From Croceimicrobium sp965656185 (GTDB lineage Bacteria > Bacteroidota > Bacteroidia > Flavobacteriales > Schleiferiaceae), in contig CBFHJH010000010.1 in the NCBI GenBank assembly GCA_965656185.1, forward strand, positions 1 to 64,000: a stretch of 64,000 nucleotides of DNA. Direction: 5' to 3'. Of the stretch, positions 1 to 6,844 are shown piece by piece. The notes under the pieces were generated by a model. That model searched no databases. It was not told where the DNA came from and saw only the letters and a program-made list of their open reading frames with translations. Positions within the stretch are counted from its first letter, which is position 1, and each line of letters opens with the position of its first letter. Position numbers and translations under genes: made by a program.

Positions 1-3000
1 TAGCTTTCTTTGGCAGTACTTACCTTCATGAGGTAAACGCCTTCCAAAAGCTCTACATTAGGAGTATACACTACGGTTTCTACACCGTTGAATTGATAGC
101 CTAGGTCTGCACGGTCTACCATTTTACCGCTAAGGTCAAATAGCTCTAGGCTTACTTCGCCAGACTCGCTTAACTGTAGGTCGATATGAGCGGCTCCACT
201 AAAAGGATTAGGATACACATTCATACCTTGATTTTGATCGTAAGCCAAGTCTGGGGTTCCGATCGCTTTACCTTTATCAGTGAAGGTCACATTTGCGATA
301 TCTAAAGTGATAGGAGCAAAGTTTTGGTAATCACCCACCACTGAGAAGGTGATGTTCATGATCTTGCTTAAGTCTAATGGAATGTTTCCAGCAGATTTAA
401 GGTCGGCAATGTCGATGGTATAAGTTCCCATCGCGGCGTTATTTACCGGAACTGTTACACGGTATTGTTCGCTCCAGTTGGTAATATCGGCACTTACTAA
501 GGTTACGATGATTTCGTTAAAGCCACTCAAAGCAGCGTCGAAACGGATCTCATTGTAATCGCTTAAGTCGGTGCTACGATGACCAGGACGCAACATGCGG
601 TAGATACTCACGTAGTTTTTAAGCTTACCCGTGAAGTTTATGTCACGTTCTAGGTGCATTTCGCCAGCTTGACTAGTGTAGCCAGTTTCTACGCTTACGT
701 TAAAGGCCTCATTGCTTACTCCGGTGTTGCGCTCATAATCAGCACCCCAAGGACCATCGGCCATATAGAGGATGTCGCGACCGCCACCAATGTCATTCAA
801 GATCTCAAAACCACTATCAAAGATGTAACCAGTAGTCCAAGTTACGCTCTCTTCGGTTTGATTTGGGTTTAAAGCGATTTGGTTGCCAAAGTGTGTGCGA
901 GTGGCTCCTTCATGGATGGTACGATTCGCCATAATATTGATCTCGCTCGCGCCGATGGTGTTCACCATTTCTAATTGAAGGGCACCGTTTTCGTATTTAC
1001 CGGTTTTAACATAAACCGTTGGCAGGCTAACATTAGAGCTGGTAATGGAGCTTACAGGGCCATCATTCTTCATCAGAGTAATGATATCTCTTACTAAATC
1101 TTTAGTTAAGCTTTCAGATACAGACCATACTTGGAAATTATAAACCTTGTCTGAGTTTTGGATCTCATACTCGTTTTGGTTCCAGCGTGCGTCGATCACA
1201 AAAGACCCGTCGGCTTTCTTGTAGGCTACGAAAGTAACCGCCATATCTACTAAACCATTTTCTTGGTCGAGACGAGACATGATGAAAGTATGACCGTCGA
1301 TTGTTATACGTTTAATATTATTCAGCTCTGCCCCGTTTAAGCGGTCACAGATCACTTTCGTGTGATTGTATACTTCGTTTTGAGTTTCGATCGCTAATAC
1401 ACTTGCCAAACGGTTATTCTTGCTGTTTAGGTAGTCTACCGAGAACACATCCAAGGCATTGGTAATACCGATCAAGTCGCTAGGACTGGTAATGATCGCT
1501 GGAGCACCTTGTGGTCCGTATGGAGGTAAATAGGCGTTAAGACCATTGGTTTTACCTAGGTTGAAAGAACGGAAGTCCATTAAGCTAGGCGCTTCGTTAA
1601 TACGATCGTAGAAAGTGTGCTTACCTGACTTGATGCGGTTGAAGTTACGTTGAGCAATTAAGCTTGCCATAGAACCTTCAGACTCGATACCTCCATTATT
1701 ACCACCAGATGAACCAGTAGCTACGTTCTCAGAGGCAGAGTTATTGCTATTCACCGGGTCTGGTTGGTTCTGAGACTGAACCGCAGCAATATTGGTTCCG
1801 TTTCCATTTACCGTAACGGTAATTTCTAGTGTTTGAGAAGTACCACAAACTACTTCGGGAATAGTCCAAATATTAGTTCCACTGTTGTAAGAACCGCTGC
1901 NNNNNNNNNNNNNNNNNNNNNNNNNNNNNNNNNNNNNNNNNNNNNNNNNNNNNNNNNNNNNNNNNNNNNNNNNNNNNNNNNNNNNNNNNNNNNNNNNNNT
2001 TTCTAGTGTTTGAGAAGTACCACAAACTACTTCGGGAATAGTCCAAATATTAGTTCCACTGTTGTAAGAACCGCTGCTTGGAGTATTGTGACTCACATAG
2101 CTAAAGTTCGCATCGATGGCGTAAGCGATCTCTACTGCTGTGGCAGGAGTTTCGCAGGTAAGGTTATCGATGGTGATGGTAAAGGTTACCTGATCTCCAA
2201 TGTTGGGAGTGTTATTACTTACGCTCTGCTGCACACGAAGGTCGGCAGGACAACGTACGGTGTTAATATCAGCGGTAACGCTGTTACCTTGTAAGTTCCA
2301 GGTTAATGAACCACTGGCCGGGAAACTCACTTCAAACTCACCGCTGTGGGTACCAGGGTTAAAAGAAGTGTTTTGGCCACGGTTTGCAGGAGCGGGAACA
2401 AAACTGTTATTAGCGCCAACCGCTTCGTTAATGGTAGTACCATTTGGGTTGGTGTAACCAAAGCGCGCTACGATGTCTCCGTTAACGTCGATGTAAACAC
2501 AGTTTAAATTCGGGCTCACTGCCACAGGGCCGCTATTGTTAGTGTAGGTAGTGTAGGCGCCACAGAACTCAGAAGTTCCGTTTCCTACTAGATAGGCGTT
2601 TGCTGTAATATCGTCTCCACTGTTAAAACCAGCTGGAGCAGGAACGCTAAACTCAAAACGGTTAGCGTTATTTTCCCTACCGTGATCTACTCCGTTTACC
2701 AGACCAGGGCCATAAGAACCGGTGGTGTTATCGGCGTCATTAGTACTTCCTTCGGTTGCGCTAAATAAGAAGGTTTTTCCTTGTGGCATAATCGCTCCGC
2801 TGTAAAGGTCAGCGGCAAAGAACTCTACCAGCGCACCGGCAGGAGCAAAGCCTTTTACCACGAGGTTACCATTATCGAAATAAGCCGCGTCTATTACTGG
2901 AAAGTTTTGTAGTGCATTACCACCGTTGTCATTATCACTATTATCATTAGTGGTAATAAAAGGGGCGGTACCAGTTTTGTGGTTATCATTTGAAGCTAAA

Positions 3001-4115
3001 AGATCGATGGCGATCTGGTTCATCACAGCAGTAGCACCTACGGTAGGTAACACATTACCATTGTTGTAAGTACTGTTTTCGGTGATGAAGTGTTTCTGGG
3101 CAGCACTGGTAATCAAGATACCGGCTCCCACATTGTCCTTAATAATGTTTTTACGGATGGTATCTCCGTAGCCTCCGTAGATACGCATCCCATTGGTCTC
3201 TACATTTTTAAGACCATTGTTGATAGAGGTATTATTTTCTATGAGGTAAGCTCCAGTAGCATTGTAGCTATCAAATCCGTTACCACCGTTGTTACGGAAG
3301 ATGTTTTCACGAATGGTGTTCGACTCGCAAAAGACGGCAACGTCTAAACCATCACAAATCGCATCGTCCAAGGCATTAAAGGCAAAGTCGTTTTGGTAGA
3401 TATCCCAGCCTTCACAGCCAGTGCGAAGGAATCCGCCCATGGTCTCGCCGTAGGCTACAAAGTTGTTATGGAACAAGCCGTTGTCTACACCTAAAGCTTG
3501 GAAGTTAGGACCACCGTTCACGTCACCACTAGGGGCTTGCGCTGCGTGAGCTTCAGAACCTAAAATACAATTAAAGGCCTCAAAGTCATTCGCGTTTCCA
3601 CGCGCTAATAAGTTTGCATTGTCATAAATGAACCAATCGTTACCAAAGCTGTGGATAGCCACATCGTTAATTACGAAGTCGCGCTCGGTAGCCATGATAC
3701 CCCATTTAAGATCGTGATTGGCAGAGTTGTCGATGATTTCGATTTCGGGACCGTCTACTGTAGCCAAAGCGATGGCATCGGTACCCACGGTACCACCAAT
3801 TCCGAAAATGGCCGTGTTGGTGTTTCCGGTAAATGCCGTTTGAGTGGAGCCGTCGATGGTTAGCACGCGGTTTCCGATCGCAGGAAGTTCGGCGCTAATT
3901 ACTTCAATGGTAAATACACCGGTAGTAATATCATAACCAGGATCGCTGGTAGGAATGTTAAATTCAATGCGGTCGATACTCCAATTGCTATTGGCATCGT
4001 GGATCGCTTGACGTAAAGAACCTGCACCGTAATCGTTGGTGTTGGTTACCACAATTGTTTGGGCAGAAAGACCAAAACTAAGTGCGATTAATAATGTAAT
4101 ACCCCAGGTTTTCAT
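1..4115 (-). CDS. T9SS-exported beta-helix / DUF11 surface protein, 3' end outside window
   Basis: The frame is open from an ATG at 4115 to the window edge (about 1371 codons), so the stop lies to the left. The start encodes a signal peptide ending SFGLSAQ, followed by TIVVTNTNDYGAGSLRQAI, the usual opening of right-handed beta-helix surface proteins. Asn/Gly-rich helix rungs fill roughly residues 20-430. A DUF11-like Ig domain (LRVQQSVSNNTPNIGDQVTF) lies near residues 620-700, next to gap 1901-1999. Further on is a jelly-roll-like carbohydrate-binding-type region (inference), and near residue 1296 a YPNPFSG motif opens a type IX sorting tail. It is probably secreted by the Por/T9SS system and anchored at the cell surface. 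No catalytic motif was recognised. The function is unknown; adhesion or glycan binding is only a guess. Confidence 0.85.
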   Translation of the reverse strand, partial: MKTWGITLLIALSFGLSAQTIVVTNTNDYGAGSLRQAIHDANSNWSIDRIEFNIPTSDPGYDITTGVFTIEVISAELPAIGNRVLTIDGSTQTAFTGNTNTAIFGIGGTVGTDAIALATVDGPEIEIIDNSANHDLKWGIMATERDFVINDVAIHSFGNDWFIYDNANLLARGNANDFEAFNCILGSEAHAAQAPSGDVNGGPNFQALGVDNGLFHNNFVAYGETMGGFLRTGCEGWDIYQNDFAFNALDDAICDGLDVAVFCESNTIRENIFRNNGGNGFDSYNATGAYLIENNTSINNGLKNVETNGMRIYGGYGDTIRKNIIKDNVGAGILITSAAQKHFITENSTYNNGNVLPTVGATAVMNQIAIDLLASNDNHKTGTAPFITTNDNSDNDNGGNALQNFPVIDAAYFDNGNLVVKGFAPAGALVEFFAADLYSGAIMPQGKTFLFSATEGSTNDADNTTGSYGPGLVNGVDHGRENNANRFEFSVPAPAGFNSGDDITANAYLVGNGTSEFCGAYTTYTNNSGPVAVSPNLNCVYIDVNGDIVARFGYTNPNGTTINEAVGANNSFVPAPANRGQNTSFNPGTHSGEFEVSFPASGSLTWNLQGNSVTADINTVRCPADLRVQQSVSNNTPNIGDQVTFTITIDNLTCETPATAVEIAYAIDANFSYVSHNTPSSGSYNSGTNIWTIPEVVCGTSQTLEXXXXXXXXXXXXXXXXXXXXXXXXXXXXXXXXXXSGSYNSGTNIWTIPEVVCGTSQTLEITVTVNGNGTNIAAVQSQNQPDPVNSNNSASENVATGSSGGNNGGIESEGSMASLIAQRNFNRIKSGKHTFYDRINEAPSLMDFRSFNLGKTNGLNAYLPPYGPQGAPAIITSPSDLIGITNALDVFSVDYLNSKNNRLASVLAIETQNEVYNHTKVICDRLNGAELNNIKRITIDGHTFIMSRLDQENGLVDMAVTFVAYKKADGSFVIDARWNQNEYEIQNSDKVYNFQVWSVSESLTKDLVRDIITLMKNDGPVSSITSSNVSLPTVYVKTGKYENGALQLEMVNTIGASEINIMANRTIHEGATRTHFGNQIALNPNQTEESVTWTTGYIFDSGFEILNDIGGGRDILYMADGPWGADYERNTGVSNEAFNVSVETGYTSQAGEMHLERDINFTGKLKNYVSIYRMLRPGHRSTDLSDYNEIRFDAALSGFNEIIVTLVSADITNWSEQYRVTVPVNNAAMGTYTIDIADLKSAGNIPLDLSKIMNITFSVVGDYQNFAPITLDIANVTFTDKGKAIGTPDLAYDQNQGMNVYPNPFSGAAHIDLQLSESGEVSLELFDLSGKMVDRADLGYQFNGVETVVYTPNVELLEGVYLMKVSTAKES
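1823..2077 (-). repeat. 78-bp identical direct repeat flanking an assembly gap
   Basis: Bases 1823-1900 and 2000-2077 are identical over 78 bp, and each copy abuts the N run 1901-1999. The copies are 177 bp apart (59 codons), in frame, and lie in the DUF11-like part of the surface protein. Either this is a real tandem domain repeat that broke the assembly, or two overlapping contig ends were placed side by side without being merged. The exact fit of both copies to the gap edges favours the second explanation. Confidence 0.85.
1901..1999. other. assembly gap (99 N)
   Basis: Run of N inside the beta-helix/DUF11 gene. The reading frame is the same on both sides. The flanks are identical to each other for 78 bp, so the true gap may be zero or a repeat array of unknown length. 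Confidence 0.95.
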
Positions 4116-4138
4116 AAGCGTAACTTTTAATTACACTT

Positions 4139-4169
4139 CAAACCTACACCCTTATTAACAGCTGTTGAA
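4139..4169 (-). promoter_or_regulatory. promoter of the beta-helix surface protein
   Basis: On the minus strand an exact Bacteroidota -7 box TAGGTTTG lies at 4146-4139, with TTC at 4169-4167 as a weak -33 box 20 bp upstream. The start codon is about 23 bp downstream. The spacer holds the 10-bp palindrome AACAGCTGTT (4157-4166), which could be chance or an operator. Confidence 0.5.
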
Positions 4170-4277
4170 AAATATTAGATGAACGGTAAATTGCTTCGAT
4201 AAGCGGTAGAAGGGAGTCCTTTTTTAAGCCGCTATAGCCCTTTACTGGCCTTGGATAGCGCTAATGTAAAGCTTTTC

Positions 4278-4308
4278 TTGTATCATAAAGGATTAAAACG
4301 CAAATTTG
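4278..4308 (+). promoter_or_regulatory. promoter of the LytTR regulator gene
   Basis: TTG at 4278-4280, a 20-bp spacer, then CAAATTTG at 4301-4308, which differs from TAnnTTTG at one position. It would start transcription about 15 bp before the ATG at 4327. The minus-strand promoter of the surface protein lies about 130 bp away in the same intergenic region. Confidence 0.4.
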
Positions 4309-4326
4309 TAGAAATTCCTTACTAAG

Positions 4327-5010
4327 ATGATGAAATGCATTGTGGTTGACGATGATCCGGTACAACGGGAAGCAATTAAATCTTGCATTGCCCAGGTGTC
4401 TGACTTGGACTTGGTAGGGGTTTATCCAAATGCTATCGAAGCGCGTATGGCTTTACAAAAACGCGAGGTAGACTTGATCTTTCTCGACGTAGAGATGCCC
4501 GAAATGAGTGGTATCGAATTCCTAGCTAGTTTTAAAGAGGTGCCTCAGGTAATTATGGTAACGGCTAAAAAGCACTACGCTTTTGAAGCTTTCGAGTACG
4601 ACGTAACCGATTACATTTCTAAGCCGATCGATATGGATCGCTTTTCTTCGGCAGTGCAGCGGGCACGTTATTATGAGGAGAACCTGAAGAAGCAGGATAC
4701 CGACAACTCCTTATTTATTAAATCGGATGGGGTATTAGTGAAGCTTAATTTGGACGATGTTGAATACGTTGAAGCTTTGGGTGACTATATAAAGGTAGTT
4801 ACCAAGGAGAAGCGACATATCGTTCATAGCACCATGAAGGCCTTTGTGGCAAAATTGCCCGATAACTTCTTAAGGGTGCATAAATCGCACATCATTAATT
4901 TGAATAAGCTGCAAAAACTGGAAGAGAATACCGTTTTCGTGAATAATCAGGAAATTCCGGTAAGTCGCACTAATAAAAAGATCTTAGTAGAACGTCTTTC
5001 GCAGAAATAA
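4327..5010 (+). CDS. LytTR-family two-component response regulator
   Basis: This 227-residue protein has a receiver domain at residues 2-118, with the acidic pocket DDD at 8-10, the phospho-acceptor Asp54 in FLDVEMP and the switch Lys99 in ISKP. A LytTR DNA-binding domain spans about 130-225 (VEYVEALGDYIKVV, FLRVHKSHIIN). Such proteins normally respond to a LytS-type sensor kinase without PAS or GAF domains, but no kinase gene is adjacent, so the partner is elsewhere. A strong terminator follows, so it appears to be a single-gene unit. ATG codons at 4327 and 4330 are both possible starts. The target is unknown; the divergent surface protein gene is a candidate by position only. Confidence 0.93.
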   Translation: MMKCIVVDDDPVQREAIKSCIAQVSDLDLVGVYPNAIEARMALQKREVDLIFLDVEMPEMSGIEFLASFKEVPQVIMVTAKKHYAFEAFEYDVTDYISKPIDMDRFSSAVQRARYYEENLKKQDTDNSLFIKSDGVLVKLNLDDVEYVEALGDYIKVVTKEKRHIVHSTMKAFVAKLPDNFLRVHKSHIINLNKLQKLEENTVFVNNQEIPVSRTNKKILVERLSQK

Positions 5011-5032
5011 GGCGAAGAAAAATAAAGGCATA

Positions 5033-5066
5033 AAAAAAGACCGCATAATTGCGGTCTTTTTCTTTT
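5033..5066. terminator. bidirectional intrinsic terminator
   Basis: The stem AAAGACCGC / GCGGTCTTT closes over the loop ATAATT at 5036-5059, with an A run before it and a T run after it. It can stop the LytTR transcript on the plus strand and the tRNA-Asn transcript on the minus strand. Confidence 0.85.
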
Positions 5067-5068
5067 TG

Positions 5069-5142
5069 CGCTCCCTCTTGGGCTCGAACCAAGGACCCTC
5101 TGATTAACAGTCAGATGCTCTAACCAACTGAGCTAAGGAAGC
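5069..5142 (-). tRNA. tRNA-Asn (anticodon GTT)
   Basis: The 74-nt reverse-strand sequence folds as a cloverleaf. The acceptor strands GCTTCCT and AGGGAGC pair fully (one G-T). The D arm contains AGCTCAGTTGGTTAGAGC, the anticodon stem TCTGA/TCAGA encloses loop CTGTTAA, and the T loop is GGTTCGAGCC. The discriminator base is G, as expected for tRNA-Asn. The 3' CCA is not encoded. It sits between the regulator and kinase genes and shares the bidirectional terminator. Confidence 0.96.
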
Positions 5143-5231
5143 ATTTTGTTTTCCCTTAAAAAGGGGCTGCAATATTAGCGCCTTTCTCTAAAATACACAA
5201 TATTTGCCAAAAAATTTTTAAGCCTCTTTTT

Positions 5232-6155
5232 ATGAGTTTATTGATAGTAGGTACGGTGGCCTTTGACGAGTTGATCACTCCATTTGGTGAGTCGGGTAAA
5301 ATTATCGGAGGATCAGCAACTTACGCTTCTCTTTCGGCCGCAAATTTCTGCGATGATATTTCGATCGTTTCCATTATAGGAGAAGATTTTCCCGAAGCCA
5401 AATTAGATTTGATGCGCGCGAGGGGAATCGATACAAGTGGAATTGAGCGAGTAGAAGGCGGAAAAACTTTCTTTTGGAAGGGGAAGTATCATAATGATAT
5501 GAATACCCGCGATTCCTTAGAAACTGAACTGAATGTTTTGGCCGATTTTGAGCCAGAAGTACCCGAGAAAGCGCGAGACGCTGAATACTTGATGTTGGGC
5601 AACCTTACCCCTGCGGTACAAATGAGTGTGCTTAAGCAAATGAACAAACGTCCAAAATTGGTGATCATGGATACCATGAATTTTTGGATGGACGTAGCCA
5701 TGCCTGAACTGAAAGAGGTGTTAAAGGAAGTAGATCTGCTTACCATTAACGACGAAGAGGCACGACAGCTAAGTGGAGAGCATTCTTTAGTTAAGGCGGC
5801 GAAAAAGATCTTTACCATGGGGCCTAAATATTTGATCATTAAAAAGGGAGAACATGGTGCATTATTATTCCATGGAGACCAAACTTTCTTTGCCCCGGCT
5901 TTACCCTTAGAAGATGTTTTTGATCCTACTGGTGCAGGCGACACTTTTGCCGGAGGCTTTATTGGTCACGTTACCAGTAACAACGAAATTTCCTTCGAAA
6001 GCATGAAACGCGGTATCATTTACGGCTCGGCCATGGCTTCTTTTTGCGTAGAGAAGTTTGGCACTCAAAAATTAGTGGATCTAGAGCGCCAAGACTTGCA
6101 TAAAAGGGTAATGCGCTTTATCGAGCTCACTAATTTCGACATGAAATTGAATTAA
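5232..6155 (+). CDS. PfkB-family carbohydrate kinase
   Basis: This 307-residue protein has the ribokinase/PfkB fold. The Gly-rich substrate motif GGSATYAS is at 26-33, and the C-terminal DPTGAGDTFAGGF motif (residues 231-243) carries the anion hole and the catalytic base Asp237. It transfers phosphate from ATP to a sugar or nucleoside. The exact substrate cannot be read from the sequence and nothing adjacent suggests one. The gene stands alone between tRNA-Asn on the other strand and a downstream terminator. Length is normal for the family and the ATG at 5232 leaves an intact N-terminal beta strand. Confidence 0.9.
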   Translation: MSLLIVGTVAFDELITPFGESGKIIGGSATYASLSAANFCDDISIVSIIGEDFPEAKLDLMRARGIDTSGIERVEGGKTFFWKGKYHNDMNTRDSLETELNVLADFEPEVPEKARDAEYLMLGNLTPAVQMSVLKQMNKRPKLVIMDTMNFWMDVAMPELKEVLKEVDLLTINDEEARQLSGEHSLVKAAKKIFTMGPKYLIIKKGEHGALLFHGDQTFFAPALPLEDVFDPTGAGDTFAGGFIGHVTSNNEISFESMKRGIIYGSAMASFCVEKFGTQKLVDLERQDLHKRVMRFIELTNFDMKLN

Positions 6156-6189
6156 TTGGCCTGAGGCCCAACCATCTGTAATAATGAAG

Positions 6190-6224
6190 CGTCATTCCTT
6201 AGCTGTAGGGAATGGCGTTTTTTT
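6190..6224 (+). terminator. intrinsic terminator after the PfkB kinase gene
   Basis: CGTCATTCC (6190-6198) pairs with GGAATGGCG (6208-6216, one G-T pair) and is followed by a T run. The promoter of the next gene starts at 6226, so the two units are clearly separated. Confidence 0.8.
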
Positions 6225-6225
6225 A

Positions 6226-6256
6226 TTGAATAAACTAAGGGGATTCAATATCTTTC
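6226..6256 (+). promoter_or_regulatory. promoter of the ECF sigma / anti-sigma pair
   Basis: TTG at 6226-6228, exactly 20 bp of spacer, then TATCTTTC at 6249-6256 (one mismatch to TAnnTTTG). The ATG of the sigma gene is 20 bp downstream. It resembles the housekeeping promoter, so basal expression is likely. No separate auto-regulatory ECF promoter was recognised. Confidence 0.5.
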
Positions 6257-6275
6257 CGCCAACAGTTTTAGGTTT

Positions 6276-6833
6276 ATGACCATTAATAACCAACTAATAC
6301 AGGCTTGTATCCGTAAGGAACGAAAGGCTCAATATGAGCTTTACAAGAGTACCTATGGTATATTAATGGCTATATGTCTGCGTTACGAGCGCAATAAGGA
6401 AGATGCGGAGTTTTTATTGAATAAGGCTTTCTTAAAGATCCTTACCAATTTAGAATCCTACTCTCCTAAGGTGCCATTTGAGGCGTGGATACGACGCATA
6501 ACTATTAATACTGCCATCGATGAATATCGAAAGGCCCAAAGGTCTAAAGTAGATTATGTGGAAGAGCCAATGCAGTTAGCTGCCTTGAGCGAGATGGATT
6601 ATAATGAAGCGGATAAGCGCTTTGATGCGGAAGAGTTAATTGCCTTAGTGCAAAAGCTACCACCGGTAAGCCAAAAGGTGTTTAACCTTTACATTATCGA
6701 TGGTTACAACCATAAAGAGATTGCCGAACAACTGGGAATGAGCGAAGGTACCAGTAAGTGGCATTTAAGTAGTGCCCGAAAGAAGTTGCAAGAAATGATG
6801 CGACAGAAAATGGATAATGATAATGTGGCCTAG
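6276..6833 (+). CDS. ECF-type RNA polymerase sigma factor
   Basis: The 185-residue protein has sigma region 2 (about 20-90: LCIRYERN-like helix, VPFEAWIRRITINTAIDEYRK) and region 4 (about 125-178: LPPVSQKVFNLYIIDGYNHK, then a helix-turn-helix EIAEQLGMSEGTSKWHLSSAR). Region 1.1 and region 3 are missing, which defines the ECF class. The next gene starts 11 bp downstream and has the layout of a membrane-spanning anti-sigma factor. The sigma factor is therefore probably held at the inner membrane and released by an envelope signal. The regulon cannot be deduced from this window. Confidence 0.93.
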   Translation: MTINNQLIQACIRKERKAQYELYKSTYGILMAICLRYERNKEDAEFLLNKAFLKILTNLESYSPKVPFEAWIRRITINTAIDEYRKAQRSKVDYVEEPMQLAALSEMDYNEADKRFDAEELIALVQKLPPVSQKVFNLYIIDGYNHKEIAEQLGMSEGTSKWHLSSARKKLQEMMRQKMDNDNVA

Positions 6834-6844
6834 GCCTGAGGAGC

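Noticed and set aside
1823..2077. CRISPR array
   Set aside because: Only two copies of 78 bp, coding and in frame, separated by N; no short repeats with regular spacers were seen anywhere in the window.
2010..2457. Short plus-strand frames in the first 4 kb
   Set aside because: They run antisense to the continuous minus-strand surface-protein frame, which has a signal peptide and sorting tail.
5489..5944. Minus-strand open frame of 151 codons opposite the PfkB gene
   Set aside because: It lies entirely within a well-supported kinase gene, has a biased Ser/Lys-rich product and no family motif. It is an antisense shadow.
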